From positions 1 through 25,795 of the forward strand of contig CAZGRL010000050.1 of assembly GCA_964528155.1 (NCBI GenBank): 25,795 nucleotides of DNA, in the 5' to 3' direction. Both the position numbers and the translations under genes were made by a program. Below the pieces are notes generated by a model. That model did no database searches and was not told the origin of the DNA. It was given only the letters and a program-made list of their open reading frames with translations. Origin of the DNA: G001797105 sp964528155. GTDB lineage: Bacteria > Chloroflexota > Anaerolineae > Anaerolineales > E44-bin32. How positions within the stretch are numbered: position 1 is the first letter of the stretch; each line of letters starts with the position of its first letter. Positions 1 to 7,233 of this stretch are shown here, one piece after another.

Positions 1-1386
1 GTCCGCGGCGAGCACGCGTGGCAAGACCTAGTCATCAATCGGATACCACTGCTGCGCGATTTGGCGAAGATTTGGGGCGTCTACGTCCCGTCCCTTTACG
101 ATGTCGAGTACCTGGAAGATGGCACACTCTCACAGGTCATCCCTCGCTATGCCGAAGCCAGACTGCCGGTGATCAAGCGGATCGTTCCTCGACTTCCCCC
201 GCCGCTGACGAAACTCATCGTCCCGTTTGTCGATGTGACCCACAATCGAATACCGATCGAGATCATGCGGGGCTGCACTCGCGGATGTCGCTTCTGCCAG
301 GCAGGGATGATCACGCGACCGGTGCGCGAGAGACCTGTCACCGAGGTTGTAGAGGCCATTGATGAGGCGCTCGGTCGAACCGGTTTCGAGCAGGTCGGTT
401 TGCTTTCCCTTTCGTCTTCCGACTACGACGAAGTGCTGGAGCTGGTCCGCTCGGTGAGCCGTCGATTCTCCGGGCGGCACGTGGATCTCTCCTTGCCATC
501 GTTGCGCATCGAGACATTCTCGGTGGAGCTGATGGATTTGCTCGAAGGCCAGGCTCACCGCGGCGGATTCACCCTGGCGCCTGAGGCTGCCACCGAGAGG
601 ATGCGCGAGATCATCAACAAGCCGGTGTCGACGGAGCAGCTCCTGGCGACGGCTCGCGAGATCTTCCGCCATGGCTGGCACGCGATCAAGCTGTATTACA
701 TGATCGGTCACCCATCCGAGACGATGGAAGACGTGCAGGCGATCGCCGATCTATGCAAGCAAGTCAGAGCAGTGGGAAGGCAGGAGATCGGTGGCCGCGC
801 CAGGGTGACTGCAGGCGTGAGCACCTTCGTTCCCAAGCCCCACACGCCGTTCCAATGGGTCCCCTGTGATTCACTCGAACAGATCCGCGCCAAGCAGAGT
901 CTGCTCAAGCGCAAGCTGCGCGGTCCCGGGCTGAAGCTCAACTGGAACAATCCAAATGAGACCCAACTTGAGGCCTGGTTGTCTCGAGGCGATCGCCGCA
1001 TGGGAGGCGTGATCCTGGAGGCCTGGCGTCGCGGTGCTCGATTCGATGCCTGGACGGAGCACTTCGATTATCAGGCGTGGATGCAGGCATTCGCCGCAGA
1101 AGGCCTCGCACCCGAGTTCTACACCCACCGCGAACGGCCGATCGATGAGGTCCTGCCGTGGGATCACATCGATGCCGGCGTCAACAAGCGTTTTCTGACC
1201 GAGGATTACTTGTGGAGTCTTGAGGGGCGTACCCGGGTTGATTGTCGAGAGCGGTGCTTCGCCTGCGGGATTCTCCCCAAATTCGCCGAGCTTCGACGAT
1301 CGCATCCCGGCGACACATGGGAATGTCCGGAAGTGCGCTCACCCTCGCGCAAGAAACAAGACGTGATCTCACTCGTCCCAGCATGA
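1..1386 (+). CDS. TIGR03960-type radical SAM protein, 5'-partial
   Basis: This reading frame is open from base 1, so the start and most of the N-terminal (B12-binding-like) part lie outside the window; about 461 C-terminal residues are visible. The radical SAM [4Fe-4S] motif CTRGCRFCQ is encoded at 274-300, preceded by RGVYVPS-like sequence and followed by the TLAPEAATERMR and GHPSET segments typical of YgiQ/TIGR03960-like radical SAM enzymes. A Cys cluster near the C-terminus (CRERCFACG) may bind a second metal centre. The TTG at 61 is internal and unlikely to be the true start. The stop overlaps the start of the next gene (ATGA), which encodes DUF2344, the usual partner of this family. The pair is widespread in bacteria and its exact substrate is not established, although family naming hints at RNA or ribosome-related modification. 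The family call is strong; the function is open. Confidence 0.88.
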   Translation, partial: VRGEHAWQDLVINRIPLLRDLAKIWGVYVPSLYDVEYLEDGTLSQVIPRYAEARLPVIKRIVPRLPPPLTKLIVPFVDVTHNRIPIEIMRGCTRGCRFCQAGMITRPVRERPVTEVVEAIDEALGRTGFEQVGLLSLSSSDYDEVLELVRSVSRRFSGRHVDLSLPSLRIETFSVELMDLLEGQAHRGGFTLAPEAATERMREIINKPVSTEQLLATAREIFRHGWHAIKLYYMIGHPSETMEDVQAIADLCKQVRAVGRQEIGGRARVTAGVSTFVPKPHTPFQWVPCDSLEQIRAKQSLLKRKLRGPGLKLNWNNPNETQLEAWLSRGDRRMGGVILEAWRRGARFDAWTEHFDYQAWMQAFAAEGLAPEFYTHRERPIDEVLPWDHIDAGVNKRFLTEDYLWSLEGRTRVDCRERCFACGILPKFAELRRSHPGDTWECPEVRSPSRKKQDVISLVPA

Positions 1387-2057
1387 TGTCATCAGCCCTA
1401 CAGTCGACGCGATACCGGCTCAAGTTCAGGAAGACGGCCGGCATGCGCTTCACCGGCACGCTCGATGTGCAACGGACTCTCGAACGCACCCTGCGCCGGG
1501 CCCGACTGAATGTGGCCTACACGCGAGGCTTCAACCCCCACCCTCGCCTGAGCCTGGGTGCGGCTTTGCCACTCGGCCTCACCAGCGATTGCGAATTGGC
1601 GGACATCTGGTTGGAGGGGAATGAGGAGCCGGCAGGAGTGCTCGCGGGACTGCGAAGGGAACAACCACCAGGGCTGGAGATCCTCGAAATGAATCGCGTG
1701 CCGGAAGGGGAACCTTCTCTGGAGACTCAGATTGTCGCCGCCGAATACCTGGCCGAAATCGAGACCGCGGCATCCGATCAGGAGATCCCGGAGCGCGTAC
1801 GCTCCCTGCTGGGGGCCGACAGCTTGCCAAGGGAGAGGCGGGGGAAGGCCTACGACTTAAGGCCTTTGATTGAAGAACTCGAAGTGGTGGGCGGCGGGGC
1901 GAGAGTGCAAATGCGCCTGGCTGCGCGTGAAGGCGCCACAGGCCGGCCGGACGAGGTTCTGCTGGCCCTCGGGCTCGATCCCACCGCTGCGCACATCTGC
2001 CGCACGCGGCTGTTCCTCTCGCCCCCGGACAAATCCACAGACACACAATCCCCCTGA
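1383..2057 (+). CDS. DUF2344 / TIGR03936 radical SAM-linked protein
   Basis: The protein is 224 residues long and begins MMSSALQSTRYRLKFRKTAG, followed by the hallmark VAYTRGFNPHPRLSLGAALPLG segment of the TIGR03936 family (residues about 45-70). The reading frame is open further upstream, but the ATG at 1383 is preferred because it forms an ATGA overlap with the radical SAM stop codon and places the family N-terminus correctly; no strong Shine-Dalgarno is visible, as expected for translational coupling. This family is encoded next to, or fused to, TIGR03960 radical SAM proteins. In many genomes an Rne/Rng ribonuclease and ribosomal protein genes L21/L27 follow; here the next DNA is a palindromic repeat array, so that continuation is absent. 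The C-terminus (CRTRLFLSPPDKSTDTQSP) looks complete. Confidence 0.85.
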   Translation: MMSSALQSTRYRLKFRKTAGMRFTGTLDVQRTLERTLRRARLNVAYTRGFNPHPRLSLGAALPLGLTSDCELADIWLEGNEEPAGVLAGLRREQPPGLEILEMNRVPEGEPSLETQIVAAEYLAEIETAASDQEIPERVRSLLGADSLPRERRGKAYDLRPLIEELEVVGGGARVQMRLAAREGATGRPDEVLLALGLDPTAAHICRTRLFLSPPDKSTDTQSP

Positions 2058-2082
2058 TCCTCGCCTCGCCCTGAGTGTCTGG

Positions 2083-2421
2083 GATCTGGAAGCTTTGCTT
2101 CCGGCCGCGAGCGCAGCGAGCGGGCACTGTCGAGACTGCCCCAGCGGCTTCGCCGCTGAGCACAGGCAAGCCTGTGCACTCCACAATCCTCCTATGGAGT
2201 CCAGCAGCAAGCTGCCGGGCGCAAGCGAAGCTTGCGGCAGCGAAAGGCTCTCATAGCCAGCGGCTTCGCCGCTGAGCACAGGCAAGCCTGTGCACTCCAC
2301 AATCCTCCTATGGAGTCCAGCAGCTTGCTGCTGGGCGCAAGCGAAGCGTGCGGCAGCGAAAGGCTCCCGTAGCCAGCGCCTTCGCCGCTGAGCACAGGCA
2401 AGCCTGTGCACTCCAGAGTCC
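2083..2421. repeat. Palindromic repeat array, left of RAYT gene
   Basis: This non-coding stretch is built from short perfect hairpins. The core AGCGGCTTCGCCGCT followed by CACAGGCAAGCCTGTG occurs at 2143-2176, 2259-2292 and 2375-2408 (the last with one mismatch), an exact 116-bp period. The first copy carries a different left half (GGAAGC/GCTTCC hairpin and GCGAGCGCAGCGAGCGG) from copies two and three (ACTCC...GGAGT and GCAAGC/GCTTGC hairpins). The same first-type unit recurs beyond the transposase gene at 3019-3131. This arrangement resembles REP/BIME elements mobilised by RAYT proteins. Confidence 0.85.
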
Positions 2422-2439
2422 GGGCTCACTTCTGACTAT

Positions 2440-2978
2440 CTAGAAGTCATCCTTGAGAATCAGCCGATCAATCGGCGAAGCGAGGACCCGCTCCCGAAAT
2501 CGAGGTTCTGCATGATCAGTGAACCAGCGATAACTACAGAACGGATAATCCTCCAACCGCTCCGCGAGGCCGTGGCGGACTGGATTTGTATGCACGTGAT
2601 AGAGCCTGGCCAGGTAGGAGCTCTCATGAGTGATGCATGTATCCCAGCAGTTCGACCAGACATGGCGCCCCGGGGTGCCGTCGATGCGGTTGAGGTACCT
2701 GGCTGTGATCGAGTGGATCGATCGCACGAGTGCTACCAGGCTCATCCCGGCATTAGGCGAGCGCAAGATGCAGTGGTAGTGATTGGCCATGACGGCCCAC
2801 GCCTCCAGGCCAGCGTCTCTGTCCTATGAAGCAACATGTCGCAAACAAAGTGCTTCTTCACGGCTGTATCCAGCAGGTGCTCCCTTTTCCTCGTCGAAGC
2901 TGTGATCATGTAGATCGATCCGCGCCGGAAGAGGTGCGGCGGAGCGTGAGCGTACTCCTTGCATCCATCTTCGGTCAT
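2440..2978 (-). pseudogene. REP-associated tyrosine transposase (RAYT), frameshifted
   Basis: Two overlapping minus-strand frames together make one RAYT/Y1_Tnp (IS200-like) protein of about 179 residues. The N-terminal frame starts at the ATG at 2978, with an AGGGA ribosome-binding site, and reads MTEDGCKEYAHAPPHLFRRG, then IYMITASTRKREHLLD, a typical RAYT N-terminus. The C-terminal frame contains the metal-binding HUH motif NHYHCILRSP, the central TARYLNRIDGTPGRHVW segment, and LYHVHTNPVRHGL with YPFCSYRWF, which probably carries the catalytic Tyr. The frames do not join: the C-terminal frame is closed by TAG at 2824-2826 and the shift lies within about 2812-2825, consistent with loss of one base. 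It could be a real inactivation, an assembly error, or less likely programmed frameshifting. Palindromic repeats lie 18 bp beyond its 3' end and about 40 bp before its 5' end, matching the known RAYT-REP association. Activity would require ssDNA cleavage at such hairpins. Confidence 0.85.
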
Positions 2979-3018
2979 GGTTCGATCCCTTGCGGTGAAA
3001 CCGAACAGCGAAGGCTAC

Positions 3019-3131
3019 CTGGAGTCCAGAAGCTCTGCTTCTGGCCGCGAGCGCAGCGAGCGGGCACTGTCGAGACTGCCCCAGCGGCTTCGCCGCTGAG
3101 CACAGGCAAGCCTGTGCATTCCAGAGTCTTC
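3019..3131. repeat. Palindromic repeat unit, right of RAYT gene
   Basis: This is a single copy of the first-type unit of the left array in the same orientation. It contains an 8-bp stem hairpin CCAGAAGC/GCTTCTGG, then GCGAGCGCAGCGAGCGG, AGCGGCTTCGCCGCT at 3083-3097 and CACAGGCAAGCCTGTG at 3101-3116, ending in CATTCCAGAGTC; the left array ends in CACTCCAGAGTC. The shared ends suggest that these are element boundaries. Confidence 0.82.
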
Positions 3132-3177
3132 CTCAATGGCGGCGGAAAGCATCGGACCGACGAGTCTACAAACCACC

Positions 3178-3200
3178 CAGGCGACCGCCCGGGTCGCCTG
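3178..3200. other. 9-bp inverted repeat
   Basis: A perfect 9-bp stem (CAGGCGACC/GGTCGCCTG) with a 5-nt loop lies between the right repeat unit and the end of the beta-oxidation operon. There is no adjoining T-run on either strand, so a terminator role is uncertain. It may insulate the minus-strand operon from the RAYT gene, which is on the same strand. Confidence 0.4.
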
Positions 3201-3246
3201 AACTCTCCCCTGATATCGGAGCCTAGGCCCCCTACCCCATGAACCC

Positions 3247-3270
3247 GGCTGCCGCTGGAAGGCGGCAGCC
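3247..3270 (-). terminator. Hairpin after the SCP2 stop codon
   Basis: A perfect 9-bp stem (GGCTGCCGC/GCGGCAGCC, 6-nt loop) begins 4 nt beyond the stop codon of the last minus-strand gene of the beta-oxidation operon. It lacks a U-tract, so it could be a weak intrinsic terminator or an mRNA 3'-end stabiliser. Its position is the main argument. Confidence 0.45.
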
Positions 3271-3273
3271 CCC

Positions 3274-3384
3274 CTACAATTTAAAGAAGCCCATCATCTT
3301 CATGGCCAGGCCGAGATCACCTTTGAGCTTGAGGCGCTGCTCGGCAAAAGCAGACATCGCATTCAGCTTCCCACCGATGATCGA
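3274..3384 (-). CDS. SCP2 sterol-binding domain protein, C-terminal fragment
   Basis: Only the last 36 residues are present, because the upstream part falls in the assembly gap. The sequence GGKLNAMSAFAEQRLKLKGD and the following LGLAMKMMGFFKL match the conserved C-terminal end of SCP2/sterol carrier domains (pattern GKLxxMxAFxxGKLKxKGDxxLAMKL). Small SCP2 proteins bind acyl-CoA or other lipids and are often encoded with beta-oxidation genes, which fits the operon. The frame happens to be in phase with the thiolase across the 100-N placeholder, so an ORF caller merges the two; the gap length is nominal, so that fusion is not supported by sequence. An SCP-x-like thiolase-SCP2 fusion is a possible alternative, but the thiolase here is of the ordinary FadA type. 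Confidence 0.72.
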   Translation of the reverse strand, partial: SIIGGKLNAMSAFAEQRLKLKGDLGLAMKMMGFFKL

Positions 3385-3484
3385 NNNNNNNNNNNNNNNN
3401 NNNNNNNNNNNNNNNNNNNNNNNNNNNNNNNNNNNNNNNNNNNNNNNNNNNNNNNNNNNNNNNNNNNNNNNNNNNNNNNNNNNN
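3385..3484. other. Assembly gap (100 N)
   Basis: Exactly 100 N, the conventional placeholder for a scaffold join of unknown length. It hides the last residues of the thiolase, probably an intergenic junction, and the first part of the SCP2 gene. Distances across it should not be trusted. Confidence 0.97.
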
Positions 3485-4632
3485 CCGCCGATGCACATCG
3501 TAACCATACCATATCGCGCCTTGCGCCGACGCAACTCGTGGAGCAACTGCACGGTGAGCTTGGCACCGGTGCACCCGAGAGGATGCCCAAGAGCGATCGC
3601 ACCGCCGTTGACGTTCACGATCTCCGGATTAAGCTCGAGCTCGCGGATGACCGCCACGGATTGTGCGGCGAATGCTTCGTTAAGCTCGATCACCTCCATG
3701 TCCTGAAGCTTCATCCCAGTCCGGGCGAGTAAACGCGGCACGGCTCGCAGCGGGCCGGTCCCCATGATCTCAGGTCGAACGCCGGCGACATTGAATCCCA
3801 CGAATCGGACCAGTGGCGTCAAACCGAGCCTGGCGGCCACACCGCCTTCGACGACGATCACACCGGCTGCGCCGTCGCTCAACGGGGAGGAGTTGCCAGC
3901 GGTCACCGTGCCGCCTTGTTTGAATACCGGCTTGAGTTTGGCCAGCGCCTCGAGCGTCGTTTCACGCCGCAGATGCTCGTCGGTGTCGAAGACCATGCGT
4001 TTCCGATCCAAATCGCCATTCGGCCCGGGACGGACGACTTCGAACTCGACCGGCACGATCTCTTCAGCGAATTTCCCCGCATCCTGGGCCGCGGCCGCCT
4101 TCATGTGGCTGTGGTAGGCGAATTCATCCTGCGCCTGACGCGTGACTTCGTATTCATCGGCCACATGCTCGGCGGTCAGGCCCATCCCCATGTAGACTTG
4201 AGGCTGGCTCTCAGCCAGAACAGGATCGGGGCTGATATTGAAGCCGGTCATCGGGACGGAGCTCATCGACTCGATCCCGCCGGCGACGATAATATCCGCC
4301 CCATTGGCGATGATCCGCTCGGCGCCGATAACGATCGCCTGCAGACCGCTGGAGCAAAAGCGATTGATCGTCTGAGCCGGGATCTCGACCGGGAGCCCTG
4401 CGCGGATCGCCACCGGCCTGCTCATGTTCAGCCCCTGTGGCCCTTCGGGCATGGCACAGCCCATGATCACGTCATCGAGCTGGTCAGGTTCGATCTTGCC
4501 TTCGACCTGGCGCATCAGCTCCCGTATGACGGTCGCGCCCATGTCCTCCGGGCGAATGTCGCGGCTCATCCCCTTCTTCGCCTTGCCCACCGCCGTCCGC
4601 GTGGCGGCCACGATCACTGCTTCGCGGGTCAT
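3485..4632 (-). CDS. fadA: Acetyl-CoA acyltransferase (thiolase), 3'-truncated by gap
   Basis: This is the beta-ketothiolase that cleaves 3-ketoacyl-CoA in the last step of beta-oxidation. From the ATG at 4632, 382 residues are visible: MTREAVIVAATRTAVGKAKK, nucleophile Cys93 in NRFCSSGLQ, NEAFA, His350 in GGAIALGHPLGCTGAK, and the third catalytic Cys380 in VTMCIG just before the gap. Thiolases usually run about 390-400 residues, so only about ten are missing. The ATG at 4632 is preferred over the GTG at 4638 because GGAGGG lies 5-6 nt upstream of it. It follows fadN in the minus-strand operon, separated by a heptamer repeat array. The degradative (FadA/FadI) role is inferred from the operon rather than from a biosynthetic neighbourhood. 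The symbol is by similarity to the Bacillus fadNAE arrangement. Confidence 0.92.
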
Positions 4633-4648
4633 GTTCACCCTCCATTAC

Positions 4649-4774
4649 AGCAGATAGCTTTCAGCGTTCAGCGCTCAGCTTTCAGCCTACCGTTTATTGC
4701 CTATTGCTTTCTACCCATTGCTCTCCTCTGACCGCTGATTGCTGACTGCTGACTGCTGATAGCTGACAGCTAGT
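4649..4774. repeat. Degenerate heptamer tandem array
   Basis: About 18 contiguous 7-bp units can be read without a break: for example AGCTTTC at 4656, AGCGTTC at 4663, AGCGCTC at 4670, AGCTTTC at 4677, then TGCTGAC at 4740 and 4747, TGCTGAT at 4754 and AGCTGAC at 4761. The middle units are more diverged but keep the register. The array fills the whole fadN-thiolase spacer and overlaps the last codon of fadN (stop at 4770-4772). It resembles heptameric short tandem repeats known from other bacteria, but I do not recognise this specific one. Confidence 0.75.
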
Positions 4775-7187
4775 TCCTGAGTGGCTTGTTATTCTGCAGC
4801 ATGTACCACATACGTTCGATCGTCTTGGGCTCGTGACACAGGGACAGGAAAGCCTTGCGTTCCAGGCTCAGGATGGCTTCCTCGCTGACCCACTCCCCTG
4901 CACTCAAATCTCCGCCGCACAAGACTCTTGCCAACTCGCGGCCTACGCGTGCATCGTGCTCTGTGGCGTAGCCTCCATCCTCCAGTTGGAAGAGGGCAAC
5001 GTCTAGAGCAGCCAGCGCGTCCCGCCCAGCGGCGTAAACGCGCTCGGGCATCGGCGCATGATATCCGGGCGCCATTCCGAGCACCGTTTTCTTGGCTTCG
5101 GAGAGCAGGTGATCCTGGTCGACGACGACCCGATCTCGCTCGGAGAGGATCTTCATCTTGCGCGCTTCTTCGGCGCTCGTCGCCACCTTCACCAGGCCGA
5201 TCTGCTCGAAAGCTTGCTGCAGGAACGGCACGACCAGAGCATTCGGGGTCCGCATTGGAGGTGAGATCACGCGTCGCACGATCTCTTTCGTCCCCGTCCC
5301 GGCCGGGATCACACCCACGCCCATCTCGACCAGCCCAATGTATGTCTCTGCCGCGGCGACAACTCGCGAGGCCGCCATCACCATCTCGCAGCCTCCTCCA
5401 AGGGTCATCCCGAACGGCGCCGCTACGACCGGCTTGGGTGAGAAGCGTATGCTTTGAAGCAACCCCTGCATCTTGTGCAGGCCGACCTCGATCAAGTCGA
5501 AGTCCCCCTGCTGCGCCGCCACGGCGATCGTGAAGATATTGGCGCCCGCGCAGTAGTGCCTTCCCTGGTTGCCGATCACCATCCCGACCCAGCGATCCTC
5601 CCTCAGGAGTTCCATCGCCCGCAGACCCATGTCGTAGATGTCTTCATCCATGGCGTTGGCCTTGGCATGGAACTCGAAGAGCAGTACGCCGTCGCCCATG
5701 TCGATCAGGCTGGCGCTGTCGTTGGCCTCGATCTCCTGCCCCTGCGCCTTGAGATCGGCGATCTCGATCACGTCGGGGTCGATCGGGAGCGCCACGTACT
5801 CCTTGGTCGATGCGTCGTAATACTCCGTTTCTCCCTCAGCTCCCTTCCGGTAGAAGGCTGACATGCCGCCGGCGAGCATCGCCTCCACCCATGCCGGAAG
5901 CTCAATCCCCTCCTGCCTGAGTCTCTCGACAGAGCGCTCGAGGCCGATGGCGTCCCAGATCTGGAACGGACCCATCTGCCATCCGAAGCCCCATCGGCAG
6001 GCGTTGTCGATCGAGTAGATGTTGTCGCTGATCTCGGGCACGCAGCTGACGGCATAGACGACCAGGCGTGAGAGCAGATGCCACAGGTATTCGCCGGCCC
6101 GGTCGTCGGCGTACGCCAGCATCGCCAGCCGCTCGCCGAGATCGTCGATCCGCCTGCCCGCCTCGATGGACTCGAACTTCGGTTTGACAGGCGGCTCGTA
6201 TTCCAGCGTTTCCGGGTTGAGCACCCAAAACTGGCGCTCGCCGTCGACCATCGTCTTCTTGTAGAAGCCCTGATCCGATTTGTTACCCAGCCAACCGCGT
6301 TTCACCATCTCGCCGATCAGCTTTGAAGCCTTCGGATGGCGCAGTGCTTCCCGCCGAGGATCATGCGGGATCGCCTCGTACAGATTGCGTGACACATGCT
6401 CAAGGACATCGATCCCGACGAGATCATTCAGCCGAAAGGTCGCCGTTTTCGGGCGGCCGATCGCCGGCCCCGTCATCGCATCGACCTCTTCCACGCTGTA
6501 GCCGTGATCGAGTGCATAGTTGATCGCCTCAGAACCGGTTATCGAGAGCATTCGATTGGCGATGAAGTTCGGCGTGTCCTTGCACCTGACGACACCCTTC
6601 CCCAATACGCGCGTACAGAATTCTTCCATGAACTCTAGCAACTCGGGTGAGTTCTTGGAATGCGGGATGATCTCGAGCAGCTTGAGATAGCGCGGCGGGT
6701 TGAAGAAGTGGGTCCCCAGGAAGTGTGATTGGAACTCTTCCGAGAATCCTTCGGCGATCTGATGGATGGGGATACCACTCGTGTTGGTGGTTACGATCGT
6801 GCCGGGCTTGCGCACTTTCTCCACCCGAGCCATCAATTCGCGCTTGATATCGAGGCGCTCGATGATCGCCTCGACAACCAGATCTGCCTCGCCGATCGTC
6901 TCGAAGTCATCCTCGAGGTTCCCGGTCGTCACCCTTTGGACAAAGTCGTCCACGTAGAAGTTGGCGGGCCTGGCACGAGCGCAGCGCTCCAAACCCCCGG
7001 TGACGATCCGATTTCGAACAGCCCGATCCTGCAAGGTCAACCCCCTGGCGACCTCGTCATCCGTCAGCTCTGTCGGGACGATGTCCAGGAGCGTGCACGC
7101 AAGCCCGACGTTGGCCATCATGGCCGCGATCGATGCGCCCATCGTGCCGCCCCCAATGACGACAACTCTGTCGATGGAATAGCTCAT
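4770..7187 (-). CDS. fadN: 3-hydroxyacyl-CoA dehydrogenase/enoyl-CoA hydratase (FadN type)
   Basis: This bifunctional beta-oxidation enzyme of 805 residues hydrates enoyl-CoA and oxidises the 3-hydroxyacyl-CoA with NAD+. The domain order is that of Bacillus FadN (dehydrogenase first), not of E. coli FadB. The NAD-binding VVVIGGGTMGASIA lies at residues 8-21, catalytic His at about 160 in THFFNPPRYLKLLE, the 3HCDH C-terminal domains span about 195-450, and the crotonase domain about 505-700 with CAGANIF as the oxyanion region. Both catalytic Glu are present, at about 601 in GGGCEM and 621 in GLVEMGVG. It ends in the family-typical MLQNNKPLRN. The ATG at 7187 is chosen because a GGAG lies just upstream and the Rossmann motif falls at the normal distance; TTG 7214 and GTG 7205 are poorer. 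It lies 46 nt after the upstream acyl-CoA dehydrogenase in the same operon. Confidence 0.94.
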   Translation of the reverse strand: MSYSIDRVVVIGGGTMGASIAAMMANVGLACTLLDIVPTELTDDEVARGLTLQDRAVRNRIVTGGLERCARARPANFYVDDFVQRVTTGNLEDDFETIGEADLVVEAIIERLDIKRELMARVEKVRKPGTIVTTNTSGIPIHQIAEGFSEEFQSHFLGTHFFNPPRYLKLLEIIPHSKNSPELLEFMEEFCTRVLGKGVVRCKDTPNFIANRMLSITGSEAINYALDHGYSVEEVDAMTGPAIGRPKTATFRLNDLVGIDVLEHVSRNLYEAIPHDPRREALRHPKASKLIGEMVKRGWLGNKSDQGFYKKTMVDGERQFWVLNPETLEYEPPVKPKFESIEAGRRIDDLGERLAMLAYADDRAGEYLWHLLSRLVVYAVSCVPEISDNIYSIDNACRWGFGWQMGPFQIWDAIGLERSVERLRQEGIELPAWVEAMLAGGMSAFYRKGAEGETEYYDASTKEYVALPIDPDVIEIADLKAQGQEIEANDSASLIDMGDGVLLFEFHAKANAMDEDIYDMGLRAMELLREDRWVGMVIGNQGRHYCAGANIFTIAVAAQQGDFDLIEVGLHKMQGLLQSIRFSPKPVVAAPFGMTLGGGCEMVMAASRVVAAAETYIGLVEMGVGVIPAGTGTKEIVRRVISPPMRTPNALVVPFLQQAFEQIGLVKVATSAEEARKMKILSERDRVVVDQDHLLSEAKKTVLGMAPGYHAPMPERVYAAGRDALAALDVALFQLEDGGYATEHDARVGRELARVLCGGDLSAGEWVSEEAILSLERKAFLSLCHEPKTIERMWYMLQNNKPLRN

Positions 7188-7233
7188 GGTCCACTCCGCG
7201 TTCACTCGCCCCAAACGGCGGGGCCTTCGACGA

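Noticed and set aside
2083..2421. CRISPR array
   Set aside because: The repeats have a 116-bp period, contain several internal hairpins, and have no short unique spacers or cas genes; REP-like elements with a RAYT explain them better.
3274..4638. Single 454-residue fusion protein
   Set aside because: The join lies wholly within a placeholder gap of unknown length; thiolase and SCP2 parts are each incomplete at the gap, so the evidence favours two gene ends.
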